Positions 26,756 through 33,828 of a DNA stretch of 34,721 bases are shown here, in pieces. A model generated the notes under the pieces. That model was given only the letters and a program-made list of their open reading frames with translations. It did no database searches and was not told the origin of the DNA. The first letter of the stretch is position 1. Every line of letters starts with the position of its first letter. This DNA is from Asticcacaulis sp. GTDB taxonomy: Bacteria > Pseudomonadota > Alphaproteobacteria > Caulobacterales > Caulobacteraceae. A program made the position numbers and the translations under genes. Where the stretch lies: positions 1 to 34,721 of the forward strand of contig NZ_JAIXSV010000071.1 of NCBI RefSeq assembly GCF_027484505.1. Reading direction: 5' to 3'.

Positions 26756-27724
26756 GTGTCAAGCCAACGCGAACGCAACGACCCTAAATCGCGGAAAGGG
26801 CCCAATGGTCCTAAAAAATCGGGGTCTAAGGCCGCTTTTTCCGGACAATCCAAGCCTTATGTCAAGGACAAACCGCGCGATAAAGGCGGCCATGCCCCGG
26901 CGCAGACGGCGCGCGTTCAAACTCAGACCCACTCTCAGGCACGGACCAAACCGCCGGTGCGGGTGTCCGAAGACGGCTGGATATGGGGCCTGCATGCGGT
27001 TGAGGCGGCGCTGAAAAATCCGTCCCGGCACGGACCGATTCGTCTCTATGTGACGCCGGAGCGTCAAAAGGCGCTGGAGCAGGTGGCCCCCAAGCGCGGC
27101 GACCTGCATGTGCGCCTGACCGAGATGGCCGAATTTTCCGGCTTCCTGCCGCAGGGCGCGGTGCATCAGGGGGTGGCGCTAAACGGGCCGCCGCTGGAAG
27201 GCGATGATCTGAACGGCCTGATGGAAGGGGCGCTCCGGCAGGAACGCCCGGTGCTGGTCATGCTGGATCAGGTGACCGACCCGCAAAATATCGGGGCCAT
27301 ACTGCGCACCTGTGCCGCCTTTGGCGCGGCCGGGCTGATCATGCAGGACCGCCATTCGCCGGTCATGCAGGGCGTACTGGCCAAGACGGCGGCGGGGGCG
27401 ATGGATAGGGTGCCCTTTGCGCGGGTGACCAATTTGTCGCGGGCGCTGGAGTCTCTGACCGAAAACGGCTTTGTCAGTCTGGGCATGGCGGGGGAGGCCG
27501 AACACAGCCTTCAGGCCGTTCTGGAACAGCAGGGCTGGCGTCAGACCGGCAGCCCGCGTGCGCTGGTCATCGTCATGGGCTCAGAAGGCGAGGGGCTGCG
27601 GCGGCTGGTGGCCGAACACTGCGACCATCTGGTCAAAATCCCCATGCCGGGTGGCTTTGAGAGCCTGAACGTCAGCCATGCGACGTCGATTGCCTTGTAT
27701 GAGGCTCTGGGTCGCGCGGTCTGA
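26756..27724 (+). CDS. SpoU/TrmH-family RNA 2'-O-methyltransferase (RlmB-like)
   Basis: This is an SPOUT methyltransferase of about 322 residues. After a basic, disordered N-terminus (about 1-65) comes the substrate-binding domain (WIWGLHAVEAAL through VHQGVAL). The knotted catalytic domain has motif 1 NIGAILRTCAAFG, motif 2 VMGSEGEGLRRLV and motif 3 IPMPGGFESLNVSHATSIAL. It most resembles RlmB, which methylates a guanosine ribose in 23S rRNA; exact target not proven. The start is uncertain. No ATG exists early in the frame. GTG 26756 has GGAG eleven bases upstream, while TTG 26636 would add 40 residues. Its 3' end overlaps the convergent methyltransferase by 53 bases. Confidence 0.9.
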   Translation: MSSQRERNDPKSRKGPNGPKKSGSKAAFSGQSKPYVKDKPRDKGGHAPAQTARVQTQTHSQARTKPPVRVSEDGWIWGLHAVEAALKNPSRHGPIRLYVTPERQKALEQVAPKRGDLHVRLTEMAEFSGFLPQGAVHQGVALNGPPLEGDDLNGLMEGALRQERPVLVMLDQVTDPQNIGAILRTCAAFGAAGLIMQDRHSPVMQGVLAKTAAGAMDRVPFARVTNLSRALESLTENGFVSLGMAGEAEHSLQAVLEQQGWRQTGSPRALVIVMGSEGEGLRRLVAEHCDHLVKIPMPGGFESLNVSHATSIALYEALGRAV

Positions 27725-28292
27725 TCGCCTCGTAATAGTGGTTGCCGCCCACATCGCTGTGGCTGGCGACGAAGGACAGGCCGTGGACCTTCAGAAGCGC
27801 CGTATAGGCCGTCTGACCCAATGAGCGGGAAAGGCGTCCGGTCAGAGTGTCCGGCCATTCGCAGGCCTGAAGCGGCGCGGTAAACAGAAAGCGCCCGCCA
27901 GGTTTCAGCGCCTGGGCCACCCGGCCCATTATGGCCGCCTGATCCGCCTCCGACAGCAGAAAGATCAGACCCACGCAGACCGCTGCGTCGAACGTCCGGC
28001 CAAAGAAGGCACTGAACTGCGCCGCTTCACAGGCGACTGGCGCGTCGGGAAAGCGGGCGTGAAAGGCGGCGACCAGACGGGGTGAGGCGTCGATGCCCGA
28101 CACGACAAATCCCGCTCCGATAAGGGCTTCGGCAATGGGCACACCCGACCCGCAACCGACATCGACAATGGCGCTACCCGCTGGCAATTGGGCAATGGCC
28201 CAGTCGCGTACAAGGCTGGCCCCAACGCCGGAACGCATACGCATGAAGCGCTCGGCAAGCGCGTCCCAGCCTTCGGAGGGATCAGTAGGCAT
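27672..28292 (-). CDS. class I SAM-dependent methyltransferase
   Basis: This is a 206-residue Rossmann-fold methyltransferase of unknown substrate. SAM motif I is VDVGCGSGVP at 43-52, the acidic loop at the end of strand 2 is GIDASPRLV, motif II is FDAAVCVGLIFLL, and motif III is LKPGGRFLFTAP. The C-terminal end (VASHSDVGGNHYYEAIRP) resembles small-molecule methyltransferases of the Methyltransf_11/25 type. The ATG start is at 28292. The last 53 bases are shared with the 3' end of the opposing RNA methyltransferase gene. Confidence 0.88.
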   Translation of the reverse strand: MPTDPSEGWDALAERFMRMRSGVGASLVRDWAIAQLPAGSAIVDVGCGSGVPIAEALIGAGFVVSGIDASPRLVAAFHARFPDAPVACEAAQFSAFFGRTFDAAVCVGLIFLLSEADQAAIMGRVAQALKPGGRFLFTAPLQACEWPDTLTGRLSRSLGQTAYTALLKVHGLSFVASHSDVGGNHYYEAIRPRDPEPHTRQSTSHG

Positions 28293-28370
28293 GGACGAAC
28301 CTCAACGGCGACCTGAACTTCTCCAGCCTGTCATGCGTTCTGCCTCTGGACAAGGCGGGATGTGAAAACT

Positions 28371-28377
28371 AGGAGGG
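28371..28377 (+). promoter_or_regulatory. strong Shine-Dalgarno not positioned for terC
   Basis: AGGAGGG is the best ribosome site in this area, but it is 30 bases before the terC ATG and only one base before an ATG at 28379 that opens a different frame of 63 codons (28379-28570) overlapping terC. No in-frame start for terC exists nearer to it. Confidence 0.5.
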
Positions 28378-28407
28378 TATGCAAACCTTTCTACTTATGG
28401 GCCCGTC

Positions 28408-29178
28408 ATGGACTTTTTCAGCAATCCTGAGTTCGCGTCTCAGGTCTCGGCCTTTTTTCAGGTCGTCTTTATCGACATCGTCATGGCCGGTGACAATGCC
28501 GTGGCGGTCGGTCTGGCGGCGGCGGGTCTGGCCCCGAATGACCGTAAAAAGGCCATCCTCTACGGCCTGATTGCGGCGGTCATCATGCGCATCGGCTTTG
28601 TGCTGGTGACGGCCAAGCTGCTGCTGATTGTCGGTCTGCTGCTGGCCGGTGGGTTGCTTCTGCTGTGGGTGGCGTGGAAGATGTGGCGCGAACTGCGCGA
28701 GCCCGATACCCACGCGCAGGAACACGCCGAAGCGGCGCTGGAAGACGCCACCGGGGCCGATATCAACGGCAATCCCACCACGGGTGGGGCGACCGCTCCG
28801 GCGCCCAAGCGCAAGAGCTTCAAGGCCGCCGTGGTTCAGATTCTGATCGCCGATCTGTCGATGTCGCTCGACAATGTGCTGGCCGTGGCCGGGGCGTCGC
28901 ACGCCCACCCGGAAATCATGGTCTTCGGCCTGATTCTGGCCATCGCCCTGATGGGCGTCGCCTCGCACTTTATCGCCAAGGTCCTGCACAAGTACCGCTG
29001 GATCGGCTTCTTCGGTCTGGCCGTGGTGCTCTACGTGGCGCTGAACATGATCTGGGAAGGCCACCGCGACATCGTGGTCGATACGGGTAAGGTCACGGAA
29101 TATAATCAGATTGTACCGGACTTTATGGACATTACCGAAAAAGACATCAAACACTTCGGCCCTAAACCGGCGCATTGA
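28408..29178 (+). CDS. TerC-family integral membrane protein
   Basis: This is a 256-residue inner-membrane protein of the TerC/YjbE family, whose members are linked to metal (often manganese) efflux or metalation of exported proteins. About six to seven helices are visible. The paired acidic motifs are DIVMAGDNAVAVGLA near residue 24-38 and ADLSMSLDNVLAVAG in the second half, each placing an Asp within the membrane as is typical. A hydrophilic loop of about 45 residues rich in Ala, Thr and His (about 95-140) separates the halves. The ATG at 28408 lacks a well-placed ribosome site. No manganese riboswitch pattern was recognised upstream. The gene is followed by a strong terminator. Confidence 0.92.
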   Translation: MDFFSNPEFASQVSAFFQVVFIDIVMAGDNAVAVGLAAAGLAPNDRKKAILYGLIAAVIMRIGFVLVTAKLLLIVGLLLAGGLLLLWVAWKMWRELREPDTHAQEHAEAALEDATGADINGNPTTGGATAPAPKRKSFKAAVVQILIADLSMSLDNVLAVAGASHAHPEIMVFGLILAIALMGVASHFIAKVLHKYRWIGFFGLAVVLYVALNMIWEGHRDIVVDTGKVTEYNQIVPDFMDITEKDIKHFGPKPAH

Positions 29179-29235
29179 GTTTTGAGTGCACAAATTGTCC
29201 GAAAAGGGGTGGCCACTTTATCGGATTACGTTCTG

Positions 29236-29269
29236 AAAGCGGTTCCTGATCCTCAGGAGCCGCTTTTTT
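29236..29269 (+). terminator. Rho-independent terminator of terC
   Basis: AAAGCGGTTCCTGA pairs with TCAGGAGCCGCTTT (one G-U pair) around a three-base loop and ends in six Ts, 58 bases after the terC stop. Confidence 0.92.
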
Positions 29270-29330
29270 CTGGGAGATGTCCGAAGGATGGGCGGGGTTT
29301 GGGCGTAGAAACCTCAGACTGGAGGGCTCT

Positions 29331-30194
29331 ATGGACAAACCCGTTGTTACACAGGCGATGATCGACGCCTATGATGAATTCACCCATACCTCATTGGATC
29401 GCCGCGCCTTTATGAGCCGCCTGACGGCCTTGACCGGATCGGCGGCGGCCGCCGCAGCGGTCCTGCCGCTTCTGAGTGCCGGTCAGGCGTCGGCACAGAC
29501 CATTGCGGCCGATGACAGCCGCCTTGTGACCGAAGACGTGACGATTGAGGGGCTGAAAGCCTATCTGGTGCGGCCCAAAGCTGTGTCGCGCAGGCTGCCG
29601 TGCGTGCTGGTCATCCACGAAAATCGCGGCCTGACGCCGCATATCCGCGATGTCACCCGAAAGCTGGCGCTGGAAGGCTTTGTGGTGCTGGGAGCGGATT
29701 TCCTGTCACCTGTGGGCGGCACCCCGGCCAATGAGGACGAGGCGCGTACCCTGACCGGCAAGCTGGAGAGCGCTCAAACCGTGGCCAATGCCGAAACCTA
29801 TCTGAACTGGCTGTCCAAACACCCCAAAGGCAACGGCAAGACCGGGGCGATGGGCTTTTGCTGGGGTGGCGGTCTGGTCAACCGTATCGCCACGCAGTCG
29901 AAAGCACTGGATGCCGGCGTTGCCTATTATGGCGCGCAGGCTCCTCTGGCCGACGTGCCCGGCATTCAGGTCCCGCTCATGCTGCACTATGCCAGTCTGG
30001 ATGAGCGCATTAATGCCGGGATCGAAGCCTATCGCGCAGCCTTGACCGCAGCGGGCAAGCGTTTCGAGATTCATATGTACGAAGGCGTCAATCACGCCTT
30101 CAACAATGACACCTCACCGGCGCGATACAATAAGGCGGCCGCCGATCTGGCGTGGCAGCGAACGGTGGCTTTCCTCAAAAAGTATCTTGCTTAG
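29331..30194 (+). CDS. Tat-exported dienelactone-hydrolase-family protein
   Basis: This is an alpha/beta hydrolase of 287 residues. The N-terminus has a twin-arginine signal (DRRAFMSRL at 23-31, then an Ala-rich hydrophobic stretch to about residue 56, ASAQT), so the folded enzyme should be exported. The catalytic triad is C177 (GFCWGGG), D224 (ASLDERI) and H255 (GVNHAF), with E97 in HENRG matching the Glu that restrains the Cys in dienelactone hydrolases. The ATG at 29331 has GGAGG five bases upstream. Its substrate is unknown; classic cytoplasmic dienelactone hydrolysis is unlikely for an exported enzyme. It ends in a four-base stop-codon overlap (TTAG) with the convergent DUF805 gene. Confidence 0.92.
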   Translation: MDKPVVTQAMIDAYDEFTHTSLDRRAFMSRLTALTGSAAAAAAVLPLLSAGQASAQTIAADDSRLVTEDVTIEGLKAYLVRPKAVSRRLPCVLVIHENRGLTPHIRDVTRKLALEGFVVLGADFLSPVGGTPANEDEARTLTGKLESAQTVANAETYLNWLSKHPKGNGKTGAMGFCWGGGLVNRIATQSKALDAGVAYYGAQAPLADVPGIQVPLMLHYASLDERINAGIEAYRAALTAAGKRFEIHMYEGVNHAFNNDTSPARYNKAAADLAWQRTVAFLKKYLA

Positions 30195-30607
30195 GGCATG
30201 TCTTCGGGCATGTCCTCAAGGCGATAGGCATTGAGCATCGGGCGGTGGCCTTCGGGCGAGGGGCCAAAGCGGTTGCCGCCCCTTTGTCCGGCCAGAAAAC
30301 CGCATTCGATCAGCGCCCAGACCTGCCCCAGCACCGGCACGAGGCCGACCATCAGCCACCAGCCGGACTTGCCCCGGTCGTGCCAGCGTTTGACGCTCAG
30401 GCAGAAGCCGATCCACAGGAGTGGCAGCCCCAGAACCAGCCACATCGGGTCCACCCCCTCGGCCGGGCTCAGGCCCACAACGGTGCCATAATGGGTCCGC
30501 AGCCACCACAGGGTTGCGCAGACGACGGCGATTGCGAGGCTCCAGCCCCAGAAGCCAATGCGCGACAGCCGCCCGTTCGGGCTGAGCAGGGTATTGATGA
30601 TAGTCAT
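30191..30607 (-). CDS. DUF805 membrane protein (second copy type)
   Basis: This is a 138-residue membrane protein with the same family signatures as the gene at 26003: PNGRLSRIGFWGWS at the N-terminus, VKRWHDRGKSGWW in the middle, and LIECGFLAGQRGGNRFG near the end, followed by a short polar tail. Three helices are visible. The ATG at 30607 follows GGGAGG by five bases; a longer frame to 30691 runs into the palindromic repeat and is rejected. It is transcribed away from the repeat-rich intergenic region and converges on the hydrolase gene. Function unknown. Confidence 0.9.
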   Translation of the reverse strand: MTIINTLLSPNGRLSRIGFWGWSLAIAVVCATLWWLRTHYGTVVGLSPAEGVDPMWLVLGLPLLWIGFCLSVKRWHDRGKSGWWLMVGLVPVLGQVWALIECGFLAGQRGGNRFGPSPEGHRPMLNAYRLEDMPEDMP

Positions 30608-30627
30608 GGTTTCCTCCCGGTCACGTC

Positions 30628-30702
30628 CTAGTGTCCTGAATCTGAAATTCGCATGCGCTTGATATCGACCTCTGGCGAATTTCAGATTCAATGGGACACT
30701 AG
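30628..30702. repeat. palindromic element, copy A (75 bp)
   Basis: The element begins and ends in CTAG. The arms CTAGTGTCC-TGAATCTGAAATTCGC and GCGAATTTCAGATTCA-ATGG-GACACTAG are near-perfect inverted repeats with a short insertion in the right arm. The centre holds GATATCGAC (30661-30669). Arm order and centre match copy B read in reverse. Confidence 0.85.
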
Positions 30703-30715
30703 CAACCTATTGGAT

Positions 30716-30792
30716 CTAGGATCGTTTTTGGCTTTGAAGTTCGCCCCGCTGTCGATATCAAAATGAAGCGAACTTCAAATTCACGATACTAG
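30716..30792. repeat. palindromic element, copy B (77 bp), inverted relative to copy A
   Basis: The ends are CTAGGATCGT and ACGATACTAG, the inner arms TTTGAAGTTCGC (30733-30744) and GCGAACTTCAAA (30768-30779) are perfect, and the centre holds GTCGATATC (30751-30759), the complement of the copy A centre. Size, CTAG ends, GAA-TTCGC arms and centre are shared with copy A, but the bases have diverged in compensating pairs. Confidence 0.8.
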
Positions 30793-30872
30793 GCGACTCT
30801 CGTGTCCGGCGAATTTACCATAACGGGGTTCGTAGCCGCAGAGGGGTGTTGGTAAACTTATCGGGAGCGGCT

Positions 30873-30915
30873 GGATCATTATGTTTCTTCCAGAAACCAT
30901 AATGATCCCGTTTTT
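30873..30915 (+). terminator. terminator-like hairpin in the intergenic region
   Basis: GGATCATTATG pairs with CATAATGATCC and continues inward as TTTCT/AGAAA with one bulged C, loop TCC, then CGTTTTT follows. It has terminator form on the plus strand, yet no plus-strand gene ends nearby. Confidence 0.55.
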
Positions 30916-30976
30916 CGTTTAGTCCCTCGCCGGGCGGCGGCTCCGCTGCCTTGGCCGCCGCCTCAATGGCGGCTTG

Positions 30977-31008
30977 AGCGGGATGACTTCATCAGAAATC
31001 ATCCCGCT
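30977..31008. repeat. hairpin upstream of the DUF454 gene
   Basis: AGCGGGATGACTTC pairs with GAAATCATCCCGCT (one mismatch) around an ATCA loop. It ends 54 bases before the DUF454 start and could lie in its leader or be another palindromic repeat unit. Confidence 0.6.
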
Positions 31009-31062
31009 AAGTTACACTGTGACCATAAGACAGATGCGCCCGCCAGCAATCGGGGCTATGCT

Positions 31063-31419
31063 GTGCGAATGAGAGTTGTTCTGAACCTGCTTGGCTTGTT
31101 TTTCGTGGCGCTTGGCGTCATCGGCATCTTCGTGCCGGTTTTGCCGACGACGGTGTTTCTGATCATTGCCGCCATCATCTTTGCCCGCTCCAATCCGGAG
31201 TGGGAGCGGCGCATCATGGCGCACCCAAAGTTCGGCCCACCCATCCGCGCCTTCCGTGAGCGCGGTGTCATCGGCCCGGCGGCCAAGATCGCCGCGGTCA
31301 GCTGTATGGCCGTGTCGTCGGTGATCGGCTTTGTCACCCTGCGCGGTGTGTGGGCCTTTGTGCCCGCGGGGGTGTGCCTGCTGTGCGCCCTTTACGTGCT
31401 GTCGCGGCCGTCGCAATGA
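31063..31419 (+). CDS. DUF454 (YbaN-family) inner-membrane protein
   Basis: This is a 118-residue membrane protein of unknown function. The family pattern is a first helix (about 6-20), then the motif GVIGIFVPVLPTTVFLIIAA, FARSNPEWERRIMAHPKFGP in the cytoplasmic loop, and two closing helices (about 72-92 and 96-112). The GTG at 31063 has GGGG seven bases upstream; an in-frame ATG at 31069 is the alternative. It stands alone downstream of the repeat region. Confidence 0.9.
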   Translation: MRMRVVLNLLGLFFVALGVIGIFVPVLPTTVFLIIAAIIFARSNPEWERRIMAHPKFGPPIRAFRERGVIGPAAKIAAVSCMAVSSVIGFVTLRGVWAFVPAGVCLLCALYVLSRPSQ

Positions 31420-31438
31420 TAGTTACCCGTGTGACCGC

Positions 31439-31469
31439 TTGACCCGCTGCAAGGGAAGGGGCTAGCTAC
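31439..31469 (+). promoter_or_regulatory. putative promoter of the DPP-IV gene
   Basis: TTGACCC (31439-31445) and GCTAGCTAC (31461-31469) are 15 bases apart. This resembles the Caulobacter housekeeping promoter pattern TTGACGS-(10-14)-GCTANAWC, with a good -35 and a partial -10, 24 bases before the ATG. Confidence 0.45.
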
Positions 31470-31493
31470 CGGCATTGATTTCCGGAGTGCCCC

Positions 31494-33719
31494 ATGCCGT
31501 CCAAGCTGACCCTTGCTGTTTCTGCCGCTGCCCTGCTGGGGGCGGCGGTCGCCTCTCCCGTCTTTGCGCAGGCTACGCTGACCCCTGAGCGGGTGTTTGC
31601 CAATCCGGACCTGTCCGGGCCGAAGGCGGTGGGGGCGCGCCTGTCGCCGGATGGGACGCTTCTGACCTTCCTCAAGCCCAAACTGACCAATGCCACCGTG
31701 CAGGACCTGTGGGCCGTCGATGTCAAGGGCGGCGCCCCCTATGTGCTGGTCGATGCCGACAGCCTGTCGTCGGAAGGCAAGGAGCTTTCCGAGGCCGAAA
31801 AGGCGCGGCGTGAGCGGATGCGCGTGTCGGCACGTGGCGTGGTGGCCTATGACTGGGACCCGTCGTCCAAGACGCTGTTGGTGCCGCTGGATGGCGACAT
31901 CTATCTCGTTGATCGGGCGACGAAGAAGATCAGCCGCGCCACCGAGACGCCAGGCGATGAGGTCGATGCCAAGCTGAACCCCAAAGGGGGGCAGGTGGCC
32001 TATGTCCGCGATCAGATGCTTTATGTGCGCGACCTTGCGTCCGGCAGCGAGCGCGCCATTACGCCGAAGGGCGAGGGCGTCATTTCCTACGGCGTGGCTG
32101 AGTTTATCGCGCAGGAAGAACTGAACCGCTATACCGGCTACTGGTGGTCGCCGGACGGCACCAAGATCGTCTATGCCAAGGTCGATGAAAGCCCGGTCGA
32201 TATCGTCGAACGCTTTGAGATCAGCGGCACGGGGACGCGCACCGTCGATCAGCGTTACCCTAAGGCCGGGCGTCCCAACGCCATCGTCACCCTGTTTGTG
32301 CACGACCTGAAAAGCGGAACCGATGTGCCGCTCGATCTGGGGGCCAATAGCGACATCTATCTGGCGCGCGTCAACTGGAGCCCGGACGGGCAGTCCGTGT
32401 TTGTGCAGCGCCTGAGCCGCGATCAGAAGACGCTGGACCTGCTGCAATACGCTCTGACCGGCGGGGCGCCGCGCACCGTCCTGACCGAGACCTCGGACAC
32501 CTGGGTCGAGCTGAATAACGACCTGCGTTTCCTGAAAGACGGGCGTTTCCTGTGGGCGTCGGAGCGCGACGGCAATAACCACCTCTACCTTTATGACAAG
32601 GACGGCAAGCTGATCCGTCAGGTCACGCAGGGCGACTTCCCGGTGGCCAAGGTCGCCGCCGTCGATGAGGCGAAGGGCGAGGTGTGGTTTGAGTCGTCCT
32701 ATAAGACCGTGGTCGAGATGGGGCTTTACAAGACCTCCTACCTCAAGCCGTCCGAGCCGGTGGCCGTGACCAAGGCCGGCGGCTGGTGGTCCACGGACGT
32801 GTCGCCCAATGCCAAGGCCTTTATCGGCACCTATGCCGACCCGCAAACCCCGGCCCAGACCGGTCTTTATGACGCGACGGGCAAGCGCGTGCGCTGGATC
32901 GAGGAAAACGCGCTCGACGCCAGACATCCGTATTTTGCCTACAAAGACACCTACAGCGCGCCGGAATTCGGTACGCTGAAGGCCGTCGATGGCGAAGACC
33001 TGCACTGGCTGATGCTCAAGCCGCGCGGCTTCGATCCGGCGAAAAAATACCCGGTGATCGTCTCCATCTATGGCGGCCCGGCGCGTCAGGACGTGCGGCG
33101 CGGCTGGGTGTCGCCCGCCAATCGCCTGTTTCAGGAGGCGGGCTATATCGTCTTTACGCTGGACAACCGCGGCACGCCCAACCGCTCGGTTAAGTTCCAG
33201 CGCGCCATCTATAAGCAGTTCGGCGGGCCCGATATCGACGATCAGATCATGGGGGCGAAGTGGCTGCAAAGCCTGCCCTATGTCGATCCGGCGAAGATCG
33301 GCATTATGGGCTGGTCGCAGGGGGGCTTTGTCACCCTGATGGCCCTGACGGCCAAGGACACGCCGTTTGTCGCCGGCGCGGCCGGCGCGCCGCCGACCGA
33401 ATGGGGGCTTTATGATACGGCCTATACCGAGCGCTATATGTCCACACCGCAGGCCAATGCCAAAAACTACACCAAATATGACGTGGTCAACCGCCTCGAT
33501 AATCTCAAGCCGGGCAGCCTTCTGTTGATGCACGGCATGGCCGACGACAATGTCATCCTGCAAAACACCACGCGCGTCGTCGATGCCCTGCAGAAGAAGT
33601 CGATCCCGTTTGAGCTGATGCTCTTTCCCGGCGACCGGCATGGCATCCGCAGCAATGAGAAAAACCTGTTCCGCTACCGGTTGTATCTCGACTTTTTCGA
33701 CCGCAAGCTGAAGAAGTAA
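31494..33719 (+). CDS. exported dipeptidyl-peptidase-IV-type S9 peptidase
   Basis: This is an exported serine exopeptidase of 741 residues that, by family, removes X-Pro or X-Ala dipeptides from peptide N-termini. A signal peptide ends near residue 26 (PVFAQA). The beta-propeller follows, with the substrate N-terminus-binding double Glu E208-E209 in AEFIAQEELNRYTGYWWSPD, a hallmark of the DPP-IV branch. The catalytic triad is S608 (GWSQGG, where Tyr is common in place of Gln), D684 (MADDNV) and H716 (GDRHGI), with the same spacing pattern as human DPP4. The ATG has GGAG upstream. It appears monocistronic. It is distinct from the S9 enzyme at 4626. Confidence 0.95.
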   Translation: MPSKLTLAVSAAALLGAAVASPVFAQATLTPERVFANPDLSGPKAVGARLSPDGTLLTFLKPKLTNATVQDLWAVDVKGGAPYVLVDADSLSSEGKELSEAEKARRERMRVSARGVVAYDWDPSSKTLLVPLDGDIYLVDRATKKISRATETPGDEVDAKLNPKGGQVAYVRDQMLYVRDLASGSERAITPKGEGVISYGVAEFIAQEELNRYTGYWWSPDGTKIVYAKVDESPVDIVERFEISGTGTRTVDQRYPKAGRPNAIVTLFVHDLKSGTDVPLDLGANSDIYLARVNWSPDGQSVFVQRLSRDQKTLDLLQYALTGGAPRTVLTETSDTWVELNNDLRFLKDGRFLWASERDGNNHLYLYDKDGKLIRQVTQGDFPVAKVAAVDEAKGEVWFESSYKTVVEMGLYKTSYLKPSEPVAVTKAGGWWSTDVSPNAKAFIGTYADPQTPAQTGLYDATGKRVRWIEENALDARHPYFAYKDTYSAPEFGTLKAVDGEDLHWLMLKPRGFDPAKKYPVIVSIYGGPARQDVRRGWVSPANRLFQEAGYIVFTLDNRGTPNRSVKFQRAIYKQFGGPDIDDQIMGAKWLQSLPYVDPAKIGIMGWSQGGFVTLMALTAKDTPFVAGAAGAPPTEWGLYDTAYTERYMSTPQANAKNYTKYDVVNRLDNLKPGSLLLMHGMADDNVILQNTTRVVDALQKKSIPFELMLFPGDRHGIRSNEKNLFRYRLYLDFFDRKLKK

Positions 33720-33828
33720 GGGCCCAAAACCCCGTTATATTACAATTGCTTCATGACACGTAATTAAGTTGTTCTGAACGCCCGCCTTCTTCATGCTTGG
33801 CCTATTGAAACCAGTCAGGGGTTTACCA

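Larger units (their letters stand above)
30608..31062. other. repeat-rich intergenic region without genes
   Basis: These 455 bases lie between divergently oriented DUF805 and DUF454 genes. No open frame with coding character is seen. They hold two related palindromic elements (30628-30702 and 30716-30792), a weak inverted repeat (TTTACCA/TGGTAAA, 30814-30856), a terminator-like hairpin (30873-30915), a GC-rich stretch with GGCGGC/GCCGCC pairs (30930-30975) and a further hairpin (30977-31008). Confidence 0.75.

Noticed and set aside
28293-28407. Manganese riboswitch (yybP-ykoY type) ahead of terC
   Set aside because: The leader is short and the conserved loops of that riboswitch could not be found.
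28369-29193. 274-residue frame antisense to terC
   Set aside because: It is His/Gln/Asp-rich complement of membrane-helix codons; no motif is seen.
30814-30856. TTTACCA/TGGTAAA inverted repeat as a third copy of the palindromic element
   Set aside because: Only seven bases pair, and the CTAG ends and GATATCGAC centre are absent.
31392-33641. 749-residue open frame antisense to the DPP-IV gene
   Set aside because: It lacks domains, is rich in Arg, His and Gly as expected from the complement of GC-rich coding DNA, and lies wholly over a well-identified gene.
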